A stretch of 64,000 nucleotides of DNA from Pseudoalteromonas sp. 3D05 (lineage in GTDB: Bacteria; Pseudomonadota; Gammaproteobacteria; Enterobacterales; Alteromonadaceae). This document shows, piece by piece, positions 26,250-37,704 of this stretch. The notes beneath the pieces are model-generated. The model did not search any database and was not told the DNA's origin. It saw only the letters and a list, made by a program, of their open reading frames with translations. The stretch is taken from positions 201,003 through 265,002 of the forward strand of contig NZ_PDUS01000004.1 of assembly GCF_002723455.1 (NCBI RefSeq). Direction: 5' to 3'. The position numbers and the translations under genes are program-made. Each line of letters begins with the position of its first letter. Position 1 is the stretch's first letter.

Positions 26250-27144
26250 TGTTGTTATTGTGGGTGATGGCGCTATAGGGCTGTTATATAGTTATTTTTT
26301 AAGTACTTCAAACCATGTAACTTTAATCACCCGTAGCGAAAAGTCAGGCAAGCAATATTATTATCAAGGCAGCAGTGGCAAACATTTAATCAATATTAAA
26401 ACTCTCAATAACCAGCACTTAGCCAGCTTAGGCAATATTGACATTGTTATTATTGCGGTTAAAGCGTATCAAGTTGAGACTGCTTTAAGTCAATTATCCC
26501 CTTACCTAAATGATTCATGTAAAGTGGTTTTATCTCATAATGGGATGACTGATTTAGCGCCTATTATGAACAACATATTAAACAACAAACCCATTTATTT
26601 TTTAACAACACGATTAGCGGGCTTCAAGGCAAACTCAACAACGGTGATACATACTGGAAACGGCGAGAGTATATTAGGGGCCTATAATAGCCCTGCCGAT
26701 CAACAATATTGCGAATTGGTATCAACTCTTTGCGCAATTCCTGACCTTAGCTACAGCAAGCAGATTGACACTATTCGCTGGCAGAAATTATTAATAAATA
26801 TAGCAATTAATCCACTAAGTGGATTTTATAATGTGAAAAATGGAGAGCTTAATTCACCTAAATACAACAGTGATATTTTCAACTTACTCAGCGAAGCTTG
26901 CTTAGTAGCCAACAGACTTGGCATTGCTGTAACACTACCTGACTCATTAGAAAGCGCTTATAAGGTAATGGGTGCGACTGCAAATAACTTTTCATCCATG
27001 CATCAGGATATTATGCATAATCGCCCTACTGAAATTGATGCTATGTGCGGCTATATTTGCCAACAAGCTGAATTGATCGGTATAAAAACACCATACAATC
27101 AATATTATTTGGATGTAATCAGGCATAAAAAAAGCGCGAATTAA
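26242..27144 (+). CDS. panE: 2-dehydropantoate 2-reductase PanE
   Basis: 300 residues. It reduces ketopantoate to pantoate with NADPH in the vitamin B5/coenzyme A pathway. I chose the ATG at 26242 over a TTG 18 bases upstream, as the protein then begins directly with the nucleotide-binding fold: MSNVVIVGDGAIGLLYSYFL, with GxGAxG as GDGAIG. IIAVKAYQ carries the conserved Lys region, and LSHNGM, RWQKLLINIAINPL and SSMHQDIMHNRPTEIDAMCG are the family motifs. The start overlaps the VanZ-like gene. A hairpin at the stop codon ends transcription. PanP in this window would supply beta-alanine to the same pathway. Confidence 0.9.
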   Translation: MSNVVIVGDGAIGLLYSYFLSTSNHVTLITRSEKSGKQYYYQGSSGKHLINIKTLNNQHLASLGNIDIVIIAVKAYQVETALSQLSPYLNDSCKVVLSHNGMTDLAPIMNNILNNKPIYFLTTRLAGFKANSTTVIHTGNGESILGAYNSPADQQYCELVSTLCAIPDLSYSKQIDTIRWQKLLINIAINPLSGFYNVKNGELNSPKYNSDIFNLLSEACLVANRLGIAVTLPDSLESAYKVMGATANNFSSMHQDIMHNRPTEIDAMCGYICQQAELIGIKTPYNQYYLDVIRHKKSAN

Positions 27145-27154
27145 TTCGCGCTTT
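27131..27154. terminator. Bidirectional terminator overlapping the panE stop
   Basis: Perfect 24-base palindrome, AAAGCGCGAATT followed by its complement, flanked by A on the left. It includes the panE TAA and lies between the convergent panE and thiI genes. Confidence 0.75.
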
Positions 27155-27175
27155 CACAATAAGTTGCTCTACTCG

Positions 27176-28633
27176 TTATGGGCGATAGACTTTTACATTA
27201 GCAAAGCCGTTTTCATGCATTATAAGGGCTTGTAATTGACTCATTACCCCTTTTGCACAATACAAGTAGTAGTCTTTATCTTGCGGTAAATCCCCAAACT
27301 TAGTTGCTAAGCGGAAAAAGGGTAAATGCACAACCTCAGTACCGTCAATCTCTAACGGATTTGCATCTTCTTCTTCTGGTGAGCGAATATCTAAAACAAC
27401 AGCTCCGGCGGGAAGCTCGGATACTGATTCAGCCTCTTTAAGTTCTTGCTTGGCTTCTACATCGATATCACGAATATCCATCACACGTGCATTGCTAACA
27501 ACGGTATCAAGCACATCAAAATCGAACTTTTGTTCTTCTGCTTCAATGACTTGTACTTTTGCTTTAACAGTCGGCTTTTTAGAAATTACACCACAATACT
27601 CAGGCATCGTTTCTGCCATTTCAGCAGTGCCAATTTTACGCGCAATATTGATAATTTCTTGTTTGTCATGTTGAATTAACGGGCGCAAAATTAGCGTTTC
27701 TGTTACACGGTCAATCACGCTTAAATTAGCCAATGTTTGACTTGAAACTTGACCAATACTCTCACCGGTGACGAGTGCTTGAACACCCATCTTCTCGGCT
27801 ATTTTACTACCTGCACGCATCATCATTCGCTTAAGCACTACGCCCATTTGGCTGTTTTCAACGTTTTCAAGAATTTCAGCGACCACAGGTTCAAAGTCTA
27901 CGCTAACAAATTTCACTTTGTGCGTAGAGCTAAACTGTTTCCAAATGTAGTAACTGGCTTGCTTTACGCCAATCTCGTGGGCGGCACCACCTAGGTTGAA
28001 GAATAAAAAGTGAGTGCGCGCACCTTTACGGATCATTTGGTAACTAGCAACACCCGAGTCAAAACCACCTGACATAAGTGATAGCACATCTTCTTGCGTT
28101 GGCAGTGGAAAGCCTGCCATCCCAAAGTGAGTTTGCGTAACAATGTAGGCTTTATCATCTTTTATTTCGATGCGAATAGTCACTTCAGGGCGACTAAGTT
28201 GTACGCGAGCACCTTCAACATGCTGGTTTAGCCCGCCTCCGACATAGCGTTCAACATCTGTAGAGGTGAATTCATGTTTACCTTGACGTTTACAACGCAC
28301 GCAAAATGATTTGCCTGCAATAGTGTGGCCAATTAAGTCATACGCAATTTCGTAAATATCATGAAGGTTATCGTACTGGGTTTCTGTTACTTCAATAAAC
28401 TGAACGATGCCTGGAATTCGTTGTAAACCGTCGATAAAGTCAAGGCGCATCTGCGCACTATCACTTTTTGTGACAACCGAAATATTGTCCCAGTTATTTT
28501 TAACCTGCACTTTCTCGTCTAGCTTTCGTAGCACGATTTTAATGTTATTTTCTAACACTTTTGTAAAACGTTTACGAACTGAACGGCTCTTAATGGCTAT
28601 TTCAGGATGAAGTTTGACGATAAATTTAAGCAT
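27176..28633 (-). CDS. thiI: tRNA 4-thiouridine synthetase ThiI with rhodanese domain
   Basis: 485 residues. It makes 4-thiouridine in tRNA and, in many bacteria, moves sulfur for the thiamine thiazole. Domains in order: ferredoxin-like and THUMP region (about 1-165), PP-loop ATPase (about 175-370) with LSLMSGGFDSGVASY, and a rhodanese domain (about 400-485) with the sulfur-carrying Cys in YCAKGVMSQ. This is the long E. coli-type form; the second Cys of the pair is in EYCGVISKKP. It is alone on the minus strand, convergent with panE. No thiamine gene is adjacent. Confidence 0.96.
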   Translation of the reverse strand: MLKFIVKLHPEIAIKSRSVRKRFTKVLENNIKIVLRKLDEKVQVKNNWDNISVVTKSDSAQMRLDFIDGLQRIPGIVQFIEVTETQYDNLHDIYEIAYDLIGHTIAGKSFCVRCKRQGKHEFTSTDVERYVGGGLNQHVEGARVQLSRPEVTIRIEIKDDKAYIVTQTHFGMAGFPLPTQEDVLSLMSGGFDSGVASYQMIRKGARTHFLFFNLGGAAHEIGVKQASYYIWKQFSSTHKVKFVSVDFEPVVAEILENVENSQMGVVLKRMMMRAGSKIAEKMGVQALVTGESIGQVSSQTLANLSVIDRVTETLILRPLIQHDKQEIINIARKIGTAEMAETMPEYCGVISKKPTVKAKVQVIEAEEQKFDFDVLDTVVSNARVMDIRDIDVEAKQELKEAESVSELPAGAVVLDIRSPEEEDANPLEIDGTEVVHLPFFRLATKFGDLPQDKDYYLYCAKGVMSQLQALIMHENGFANVKVYRP

Positions 28634-28745
28634 AGTTTACTCGTTTGGCAATTTAAGAATTCACGCACCCACGTGCTGGGCGCGCGATTATAGCAAAAAA
28701 TCTAGCGTCTAGGAAATAAACAAGTACCGCATAACTTAGTTTGAA

Positions 28746-29396
28746 TTAAGCAGGTATAGCTTGCTGCGATAGCTGGGTGTACTTTTCTTTTAATTGATTG
28801 AGTTTAGGAATACTTTGTTCGGCGGCATACGCTTTAAAAAGCATAAGCACTTTTAAAATACCCTTATAAATATCTTGCTGAGCGAGCTCCCCACTTAAAC
28901 GACGCGCTTTGATGTAAGGCGTCCAAAAGCTCACTGTAAGCTTTAGCATATGTGCAAGTTCAGTGGCATCTTCGTCATTAAGTTCCATTAAACCACTGTC
29001 ACGTAGGCTAATTATTATACCGCGTACTTGAGTTAAGAGCGCTGCTTGAAACTCAATGTAGTTCTTTTTAAGTTCATCATCACGCGATAAAATATCACCT
29101 AAATTATCGTAGAAAAAATGAAATCGCCACATCAATTCAAATAAGGCATCAAGGTACCCACTTAATTGAACAAAACCATCTGTATTTTCATCTACAGGGC
29201 TAAATTGGGTATGAAGGTGCTCACTGTATAAAGCAAATATATGACGAATAATGTCTTCTTTATTTTTAAAATGATAATAAAGATTGCCGGGGCTGATCCC
29301 CATGTGAGAAGCAATATGGTTTGTAGTGATTGCACGTTCCCCGTGCTCATTAAACAGCGCAATGCTGGTCTTAATTATTTTGTCCTTGGTACTCAT
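28746..29396 (-). CDS. TetR/AcrR-family transcriptional regulator
   Basis: 216 residues. The N-terminal helix-turn-helix (about 5-50; TSIALFNEHGERAITTNHIA, GISPGNLYYHFKNKEDII) is typical of TetR proteins. The remaining all-helical part would bind a ligand and make the dimer; its segment MWRFHFFYDNLGDILSRDDEL is seen in a subgroup common in marine gammaproteobacteria. The target is not clear. It is divergent from coaD across 244 bp, which makes itself and possibly coaD-wzi candidates. No efflux gene is next to it. Confidence 0.88.
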   Translation of the reverse strand: MSTKDKIIKTSIALFNEHGERAITTNHIASHMGISPGNLYYHFKNKEDIIRHIFALYSEHLHTQFSPVDENTDGFVQLSGYLDALFELMWRFHFFYDNLGDILSRDDELKKNYIEFQAALLTQVRGIIISLRDSGLMELNDEDATELAHMLKLTVSFWTPYIKARRLSGELAQQDIYKGILKVLMLFKAYAAEQSIPKLNQLKEKYTQLSQQAIPA

Positions 29397-29607
29397 ATTA
29401 GGCTACTCTAGATTTTTTTAAAGCAAATGCTCAAAGTTTACGCAATTAATATTAGCGGCGCAGTATATACAAATCCATTCGAATAAAACACCACCATGAA
29501 AATTTCTATCTTAAAATCAACGTTTACATAAGTGAAAATGAATTAAACTAACTTTACGTTAAAGCTGAATAAGTAAGAGGGCTGATTTGCACTGCAAACA
29601 CTGCTAA

Positions 29608-31526
<1,919 letters not shown>

Positions 31527-31558
31527 AGCTTTTTAAACGATCTGTGAATACATTGAGA

Positions 31559-32092
31559 TCATGCACTTTGCTTGGTCTCAACCCCCCATCTATAACACCC
31601 TAACAGCCCTAAAAAGTCTTTGTTAGTTAACAGTGCAATAATCATCATCACATCCATAACATTGACGGTAATCGAGTAAAAAGTCCAAAACCACCAATGC
31701 TCGTAATGCATTAATACATTAATATCGATATGCATTGCCAAAAACAACAGCATGTTCACCGTTAAACCTATAATGACGTAAAGTTTAGCGGGGAGTTTGC
31801 CAAGATTTGCACCACTGGTGAGCCGTAAGATTATTAATAGGCAAGCTAAATTAAACGTAAACCAAAACAGGTAGGTACCACTACTGTGTAATATGTCGAA
31901 GCCAATCGCCGTAATAATGAGAGGGTCTGAGAACAAATAAAATAAAAAAATAGTCAAGGATATCGCCATCAAAGCAGTATCCCCCTTCGGAAGGGCTGAT
32001 TTTCTTACCAAATTAAATAGAAAAACCATCAAAAAGCTCCACATAATGAATGAAGCTAGATAAAGCTCAAAATAATACCCTATTGAGCTCAT
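31559..32092 (-). CDS. Tandem-paralogue membrane protein, copy A
   Basis: 177 residues with about five membrane helices (near 9-28, 41-60, 72-91, 103-121, 131-157). I do not recognise a family. It is clearly related to the next two genes: all share an N-terminal W-[SG]-F-[LM]-M-x-F-x-F-x-L motif and a C-terminal W-x2-W-x2-YS-x2-VN-x2-D-x2-MI-x-AL-x4-D motif, with GL-x2-N-x-LL and a His/Tyr-Asp pair before it. It is last of four same-strand genes. Its ATG shares a base with the TGA of copy B, so it is translationally coupled. No enzymatic motif is visible; signalling or a membrane sensor role is only a guess. Confidence 0.75.
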   Translation of the reverse strand: MSSIGYYFELYLASFIMWSFLMVFLFNLVRKSALPKGDTALMAISLTIFLFYLFSDPLIITAIGFDILHSSGTYLFWFTFNLACLLIILRLTSGANLGKLPAKLYVIIGLTVNMLLFLAMHIDINVLMHYEHWWFWTFYSITVNVMDVMMIIALLTNKDFLGLLGCYRWGVETKQSA

Positions 32093-32613
32093 CAGTTATC
32101 CAAGGGCTGCTTATCTATATTGTGCGAATAACCTGACCTCGGTGCGTTTACGACTTTTCTAAAAAAGAAAAAATCTTTTTCTGTAGTCAGTGCCATTATC
32201 ATTAAAAAGTCTATGATGTTTACACCATAAGAATAGACAGTCCAAAGGAACCAATGCTCATTATTATGACGAACATAAATATCATAATGGGTAGTTATCA
32301 TGAGTAATGAATTAAGTCCTAAACCTAGTAATATATAAACAAGCGCAAGAAAACGCTGTTTCTTAATAACGAGAAACCATAAAGCAATAAAAAATATCGT
32401 TATTAGATCGTATATAAACCAATTTAGGTAGGTTGAATATGAGAAGCTAAATGCGCCACTCAACATATAAGAAAAAGCCATAATAAAGCTTAACTGAACT
32501 ATCGATTTATCAGGGTTATTAAGGCGAGATACAAGCTTAAATAAAAAAGCCATCAAAAAGCCCCATTCGATAAACACACCGATATAGGGGCCTATAACAT
32601 CATTGATATACAT
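32092..32613 (-). CDS. Tandem-paralogue membrane protein, copy B
   Basis: 173 residues, five predicted helices, same layout as copies A and C. The shared signature reads HWFLWTVYSYGVNIIDF then LMIMALTTEKDF, and the N-terminal motif is EWGFLMAFLFKL. The C-terminal tail after the last helix is basic and differs from the others (RKVVNAPRSGYSH). It ends on the start codon of copy A, and starts 5 bases after copy C ends. Function unknown. Confidence 0.75.
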   Translation of the reverse strand: MYINDVIGPYIGVFIEWGFLMAFLFKLVSRLNNPDKSIVQLSFIMAFSYMLSGAFSFSYSTYLNWFIYDLITIFFIALWFLVIKKQRFLALVYILLGLGLNSLLMITTHYDIYVRHNNEHWFLWTVYSYGVNIIDFLMIMALTTEKDFFFFRKVVNAPRSGYSHNIDKQPLDN

Positions 32614-32618
32614 GAACT

Positions 32619-33152
32619 TTAAAGTGAATGACTGGTTTTACGCGCTGAAAATAGAGCTTTAATTCCGTTTTTAAGCCTAATGAGTCCTAAAATGTCACGA
32701 TCGACAATTAAGGCCACAATCATTGTAAAGTCGACAATATTTACCCCGAAAGAGTATATGTCCCAAAGGATCCATGGTGTCGTGTTTTCAACTACGTGAA
32801 GGTCGTAGTACATAAAGAAGAATAATAAGGTATTTACTATCAACCCTAAAACCACATATTGATATGCAGGTGAATTACTATCTCCCTTAACGAAAAAGGC
32901 ACCTATTAATATGAAGCTAAGTGTCAATATATCGTAAATAGCCCATTGTAAATATATATTAGATGTCTCATACCATGTAAATAAATGATCACTTACAAAA
33001 TATGAAATAAATGCCACGAAAGATGTAATTAACAAAACTTTATTGCGTTTTAGATCTGCAAACCATAAAAATAGATTAAAGAAAAACGCCATCATGAATC
33101 CCCACACTACAAGGGCACCCAAGGATAATCCAAAATGTTCTGTTAAATACAT
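32619..33152 (-). CDS. Tandem-paralogue membrane protein, copy C
   Basis: 177 residues, five predicted helices. The shared signature reads PWILWDIYSFGVNIVDF then TMIVALIVDRDI, and the N-terminal motif is VWGFMMAFFFNL. The tail is basic (RLKNGIKALFSARK). It is the first of the three paralogues and starts 17 bases after the 69-codon gene. The paralogues differ across most positions and share mainly the helix-end motifs, so the duplication is old and all three have been kept. Function unknown. Confidence 0.75.
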   Translation of the reverse strand: MYLTEHFGLSLGALVVWGFMMAFFFNLFLWFADLKRNKVLLITSFVAFISYFVSDHLFTWYETSNIYLQWAIYDILTLSFILIGAFFVKGDSNSPAYQYVVLGLIVNTLLFFFMYYDLHVVENTTPWILWDIYSFGVNIVDFTMIVALIVDRDILGLIRLKNGIKALFSARKTSHSL

Positions 33153-33169
33153 CAGTCTCTCATAACATT

Positions 33170-33379
33170 TTATTTTGGGCGTTTATCAGGGTCTAATACG
33201 ATAATACCGCCACCGCGTTGAATTTCAGCACCACCGGCTGCCGCTAGTGCTTCTTGTGATATAGACACTGTATCAGATTGTAGGGTTTTATTACTAGCGC
33301 TTTGTTCCAAAGCCGGCTTAGATTGTTGCATTGTGTTGTATGCTTGCATTTGCAGCTGGCTGTTACCTGTAACTTGCAT
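33170..33379 (-). CDS. Small protein heading the membrane-paralogue cassette
   Basis: 69 residues, polar, no signal peptide or membrane helix. The first half is rich in Gln, Ser and Asn; the middle carries SDTVSISQEALAAAGG, a D-x-V-x-[LI]-S-x-E-A pattern seen in several small proteins of marine gammaproteobacteria and flagellum-linked proteins, and the end is GGGIIVLDPDKRPK. AAGGAA lies upstream of the ATG. It is 17 bases before copy C on the same strand, so it is probably co-transcribed. I cannot assign a function. Confidence 0.6.
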   Translation of the reverse strand: MQVTGNSQLQMQAYNTMQQSKPALEQSASNKTLQSDTVSISQEALAAAGGAEIQRGGGIIVLDPDKRPK

Positions 33380-33600
33380 GAGAGTGTTCCTTTCGTTAAA
33401 TGTTGAGATTACTTAAGCAATTTAAGTTGTTATTGCATAACGCTATGATATTTTTTTGGCGTATTGCAAAGATGAACCCTAACTGAGCCATCTGATAAAT
33501 ATAAAGCAAATAGCGATCCAACTTTTAAGAAACATTGATCTGCTTATGATCTTTTTCTATATATTGAGCCTGCAGTGGTCATACCAGATAGCGTAAGGTA
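33380..33600. other. Intergenic region upstream of the membrane-paralogue cassette
   Basis: About 220 bp between the 69-codon gene and the argH terminator, all AT-rich. It must contain the cassette promoter. No clear gene or operator seen. Confidence 0.5.
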
Positions 33601-33601
33601 T

Positions 33602-33637
33602 AAAAAAACGCACAGGGGTAACCGTACGTTTTTTATA
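33602..33637 (-). terminator. Probable terminator after argH
   Basis: A/T-flanked imperfect hairpin: AAAAAACG-C-AC pairs with GT-A-CGTTTTTT around a GGGGTAACC-type loop, 11 bases downstream of the argH stop on the minus strand. Confidence 0.6.
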
Positions 33638-33647
33638 TCCAGGGATT

Positions 33648-35513
33648 TTAAGCTACGTTTTTACACGGGATCGCCGCATTCCGACTTGGCTTCAAAATAA
33701 ATTCCATTGCAACTTCATCGCAATTGTCTTTGCGTAAACACAGTTCACAGTCTTTCATTACCTTTTCTGGTAAGCTTTCTTTGGTACAGAATGTAAAACC
33801 TTGTTTCTCAAAAAAATCTGGTACTCGCGTTAACACTATGATGCGATTAAGTGCCAATTTTTTGGCTTTTGTTAGTAAGTGCTCAACTAACTGACGTCCT
33901 TGACCAGAAACCCCCGATTCAGGATCTATACCCAAAGAGCGGATTTCTGCAAGACCAGTATCATAAATGTACAAAGAAGCACAGCCTGCTACCATTGAGT
34001 TCACTTCCGTAACAGCAAATTCATTAATTGAGTGCACCATATCACTTTTGGCCCGCGGTAAGTTTTCACCTACTGTTGCCCAATGCTGAATTAGTTTAGC
34101 GATAGATTCAACATCATCTAAGTTTGCATCACGTACCGTTATTTGCTGTTTTTTTTTGGCATCTTTAACAGCAACAGACACTCGCTCCAACGAGGTCCCG
34201 CCTAAAGCTTGGCGTGCTTTAATACAAGCATCAATCTCTAGTACAGGATATACATCTTGTTCAAAAATACTATGCACTGATTTAAATTGCTCTAAACTTA
34301 AATCTTCTAAGTTATTCCCTTGCGCAATAGCCATTTGAACCAACACACCAACAATATGATGACCTTCTCTAAATGGAATACCTTTAGCCACTAAATAGTC
34401 AGCCAACTCGGTAGCATTTGAATGACCTCCTTTAGCTGCAGCAAGCGTACGTTTGTCATTTACTTTTACACCTTTGATGCACGCTTGCGCCATATGTATA
34501 CACGCAAGCCAAGTTGGCATGGCATCAAATAAACCCTCTTTATCTTCTTGCATATCTTTATTATACGCAAGAGGCAGTGCTTTAAGGGTCATCATCATGG
34601 CGCTAAACGAGCCAAATACTCGGCCAGTTTTACCACGAATTAGTTCAAGTGCATCTGGGTTTTTCTTTTGCGGCATTAAAGATGAGCCAGATGTCACATT
34701 ATCTGCAAGCTCAATGAACCCTGCTTCACCTGAGTTATAAAAGATTAAATCTTCTGCCATACGGGATAAGTGAATCATTGAAATAGATGCACAGCTTAAT
34801 AGCTCTAAAACAAAGTCACGATCAGATACCGAATCTAAACTATTTTTAGTCGCAGCGGTAAAACCTAGCCCCGTGGCAAGTGTTTGCCTATCTATTGGGT
34901 ACGCCGTTCCCGCAAGTGCACCACTTCCCAACGGGCAAAAGTTCATCCGCGCTTTGGCATCATTTAAACGACTTTCATCACGCTCAAGCATTTCAACGTA
35001 CGCCATGCACCAGTGGCTAAACAATAATGGTTGAGCGCGTTGTAAGTGTGTATAACCTGGCAAAATAGTACCGAGTTCACGCTCAGCAAGTGCAATAAAC
35101 TCGCCTTTTAATTGCCCTAAGGCCTCGAGCAAATGATCGGCAGTATCACGGCACCATAATCTAAAATCTGTCGCAACTTGGTCGTTACGGCTGCGCCCTG
35201 TATGCAGCTTTTTAGCTAAGTCACCCACTTTTTCAATCAATGCTGCTTCAACATGTGAATGAATATCTTCAGCGCCTGACGTCGCCACTGCAAGTGGGTC
35301 AGCTTTAACTTCATCGAGTAATTCATATAGTGCAGCAACAAGCGTTTCATGCTCGCTACTTGTTAGTACATCAACTTGCTTAAGCGCCCCAGCCCATGCC
35401 ACAGAGCCAACAATGTCTTGCTCTGCGAGTTGGTAATCGAAGGGAAGTGAGTCGTTAAATTGCTTAAACGCTTCATCTGGACCCGTAGAAAAACGTCCGC
35501 CCCATAATGCCAT
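33648..35513 (-). CDS. argH: Argininosuccinate lyase fused to an N-acetyltransferase (ArgHA)
   Basis: 621 residues, far longer than the usual 460. Residues about 1-455 are argininosuccinate lyase: [33 protein letters not shown] (core SRNDQVATD), [18 protein letters not shown] [11 protein letters not shown], and the catalytic-loop signature [12 protein letters not shown]. Residues about 465-610 are a GNAT acetyltransferase ([43 protein letters not shown] with the acetyl-CoA loop, FFEKQGFTF). Fused ArgH(A) proteins in Moritella and relatives perform both the first step (N-acetylglutamate synthesis) and the last step of arginine synthesis. No separate argA is present here. It is the last gene of the argCBFGH cluster. 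Confidence 0.95.
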   Translation of the reverse strand: MALWGGRFSTGPDEAFKQFNDSLPFDYQLAEQDIVGSVAWAGALKQVDVLTSSEHETLVAALYELLDEVKADPLAVATSGAEDIHSHVEAALIEKVGDLAKKLHTGRSRNDQVATDFRLWCRDTADHLLEALGQLKGEFIALAERELGTILPGYTHLQRAQPLLFSHWCMAYVEMLERDESRLNDAKARMNFCPLGSGALAGTAYPIDRQTLATGLGFTAATKNSLDSVSDRDFVLELLSCASISMIHLSRMAEDLIFYNSGEAGFIELADNVTSGSSLMPQKKNPDALELIRGKTGRVFGSFSAMMMTLKALPLAYNKDMQEDKEGLFDAMPTWLACIHMAQACIKGVKVNDKRTLAAAKGGHSNATELADYLVAKGIPFREGHHIVGVLVQMAIAQGNNLEDLSLEQFKSVHSIFEQDVYPVLEIDACIKARQALGGTSLERVSVAVKDAKKKQQITVRDANLDDVESIAKLIQHWATVGENLPRAKSDMVHSINEFAVTEVNSMVAGCASLYIYDTGLAEIRSLGIDPESGVSGQGRQLVEHLLTKAKKLALNRIIVLTRVPDFFEKQGFTFCTKESLPEKVMKDCELCLRKDNCDEVAMEFILKPSRNAAIPCKNVA

Positions 35514-35563
35514 GAAATATCTCCAAACCCTGAAATTGCCCCGTTCGACCGGGGCGTATTAAA

Positions 35564-36766
35564 TTACTTCTTCGCTAATGCTGAAATTCTGCTTGAAAGC
35601 GAGAACAAACGAATAAACCCTTCAGCATGTGATTGGTCGTACACATCATCTTCACCAAAGGTCGCGAAATCTTCACTGTATAAACTATTTGGTGATTTTT
35701 TCTGCACCGCAGAAACTTGACCTTTATAAAGCTTAAGCACAACTTCACCCGTAGCCAGTGTTGATAACGCTTCTGCGCCTGCTAAGATTGAGTCTTTGAG
35801 TGGTGTGAACCAACGACCATCATAAACTAGGTGTGAAAACTCACCGCCCAGCACTTCCTTCCATTTACGGCTTGATTTATCAAGTACAAGCTCGTCAATT
35901 GCTTGTAGTGCAGCCATGATCACGGTACCGCCAGGTGTTTCATAACAACCACGTGACTTCATGCCCACTAAACGGTTTTCAACAATATCAACACGACCCA
36001 CACCATGCGGCGATGCTATATCATTAAGTTTCACTAAACAGTCGTAAGGTTTAAGTTGCTCACCATTCACGGCAACCACTTCACCTTCTACTACATTTAA
36101 GGTAACTAGTTCTGCCTCATTGGGCGCTTGCTCAGGAGAGTTAGTCCATGTCCATACTTGTTCACTTGGTTGGCACCATGGGTCTTCAAGTTCGCCACCT
36201 TCATGAGAAATATGCCACGCGTTAGCATCACGACTATAAATCTTGGTAGCTGATGCTGAACAAGGAATATCACGCTCAGCTAAGTAATCTAATAGCGATT
36301 CACGGCTTGATAAATCCCACTCACGCCAAGGTGCAATTACTTTTAAGTCAGGTGCAAGGGCTGCAAAACACGATTCAAAACGAACTTGGTCATTGCCTTT
36401 ACCTGTACAACCATGAGAAAGCGCGTCGGCACCGACTTTACGTGCAATTTCAACCTGTGCTTTAGCAATGATTGGGCGTGCCATCGAAGTACCTAACAAA
36501 TAAGTACCTTCGTAGATTGAGCCAGTTTTTAACGTTGGGTAAATGTAATCACTTACCATCTCATCTTTCAAATCAACCACATAACATTCTGATGCACCTG
36601 ATGCGATGGCTTTTTCTTCAACGCCTTCCAGCTCTTCAGCGCCTTGACCTACATCAGCCACAAACGCGATAACTTCACAGCCATAGTTTTCTTTTAACCA
36701 CGGCACGATAGCTGATGTATCTAAACCACCTGAATAGGCTAATACGACTTTTTTAATTGAACTCAT
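35564..36766 (-). CDS. argG: Argininosuccinate synthase
   Basis: 400 residues. It joins citrulline and aspartate using ATP. I chose the ATG at 36766 (AAGG upstream) over a TTG 18 bases earlier; it begins [19 protein letters not shown], with the PP-loop SGGLDTS. Other family segments are [30 protein letters not shown], and [21 protein letters not shown] (core GRVDIVENR). The length is the usual one for the family. It starts 10 bases after argF and is followed by argHA after 50 bases. Confidence 0.97.
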   Translation of the reverse strand: MSSIKKVVLAYSGGLDTSAIVPWLKENYGCEVIAFVADVGQGAEELEGVEEKAIASGASECYVVDLKDEMVSDYIYPTLKTGSIYEGTYLLGTSMARPIIAKAQVEIARKVGADALSHGCTGKGNDQVRFESCFAALAPDLKVIAPWREWDLSSRESLLDYLAERDIPCSASATKIYSRDANAWHISHEGGELEDPWCQPSEQVWTWTNSPEQAPNEAELVTLNVVEGEVVAVNGEQLKPYDCLVKLNDIASPHGVGRVDIVENRLVGMKSRGCYETPGGTVIMAALQAIDELVLDKSSRKWKEVLGGEFSHLVYDGRWFTPLKDSILAGAEALSTLATGEVVLKLYKGQVSAVQKKSPNSLYSEDFATFGEDDVYDQSHAEGFIRLFSLSSRISALAKK

Positions 36767-36776
36767 TGATAATACC

Positions 36777-37697
36777 TTAAACAAAATTTGGATTTAGTAA
36801 TGTAACAAGCAGTGCATTTTGCGCGTGCATACGGTTTTCTGCTTGCTGTATAATTTTTGATGCCGGGCCATCCATTACCTCAGAGGTAATTTCAAATTCA
36901 CGGTGTGCTGGCTGGCAATGCAAAACAGTGTCAGCCCCTGTTTGTGCGAGTAATGCTGCATTTAACTGATATGGCATGTACTTTTCTTTAACTTGTTCAA
37001 GCGGTGTGTCATCACCCATTGATACCCAGGTATCGGCGTACACAACATTAGCACCTACCGCAGCTTCAACACGGTCGCTCACCATCACTGATGCGCCATT
37101 CATTGCAGCGATTTGCTCTGCTTGCTTTAATATTTGCGAATCTGGTGAGCTGCCTTTAGGGCAGACTGCAACAAAATCAGTGCCAAGCGTTGCGGCCAGT
37201 AGCATAAGTGAATGAGTCACATTGTTGCCTTCACCTAAATAGGCTAATTTCAGCTGGCTTACATCACCGTATACTTCTTGCAGTGTTAAAAAATCAGCCA
37301 AGGCTTGGCATGGGTGGTATAAGTCACATAAACTATTGATCACTGGCACACTAGAAAACTCAGCCAGTGTAGTCAGCGTTTTATGCTGATTAACCCGTGC
37401 TACTATGCCGTCAGCCCAGCTAGCAATATTTAATGCAAAATCTTTTACTGACTCACGAGCGCCCATAGCCCCATTTTGCGAATCCAAATAAACCGCATGG
37501 CCGCCTAGTTTGTTAATACCAATATCAAACGATAAGCGGGTACGTAAGCTTGGCTTTTCGAACAACGTAACAATTGATTTGCCCGCGAGCGCTTGGCTAA
37601 AATCAGCAGGATTAGCTTTAATTTTTTGCGCAAGATTGAGTAATTTAAGTGCGCCTTTTTGATCTAACTCTAGACCTGATAAAAAATGATTAAACAT
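36777..37697 (-). CDS. argF: Ornithine carbamoyltransferase
   Basis: 306 residues. It makes citrulline from ornithine and carbamoyl phosphate. I chose the ATG at 37697, seven bases after the argB stop, with an ATAGG ribosome site; the longer frame runs back into argB. Carbamoyl-phosphate site [13 protein letters not shown] (S-x-R-T-R), [11 protein letters not shown], and the ornithine loop DTWVSMGDD are present. The catalytic Cys is in HCQPAHR; the more common family form is HCLP, so Leu is replaced by Gln. The SMG loop favours ornithine over N-acetylornithine. It is the third gene of the arginine run. Confidence 0.94.
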   Translation of the reverse strand: MFNHFLSGLELDQKGALKLLNLAQKIKANPADFSQALAGKSIVTLFEKPSLRTRLSFDIGINKLGGHAVYLDSQNGAMGARESVKDFALNIASWADGIVARVNQHKTLTTLAEFSSVPVINSLCDLYHPCQALADFLTLQEVYGDVSQLKLAYLGEGNNVTHSLMLLAATLGTDFVAVCPKGSSPDSQILKQAEQIAAMNGASVMVSDRVEAAVGANVVYADTWVSMGDDTPLEQVKEKYMPYQLNAALLAQTGADTVLHCQPAHREFEITSEVMDGPASKIIQQAENRMHAQNALLVTLLNPNFV

Positions 37698-37704
37698 GTA
37701 AAAC

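Noticed and set aside
36766..36784. Upstream TTG start for argG
   Set aside because: The ATG at 36766 has a ribosome site and gives the usual N-terminus; the longer form would overlap the argF end.
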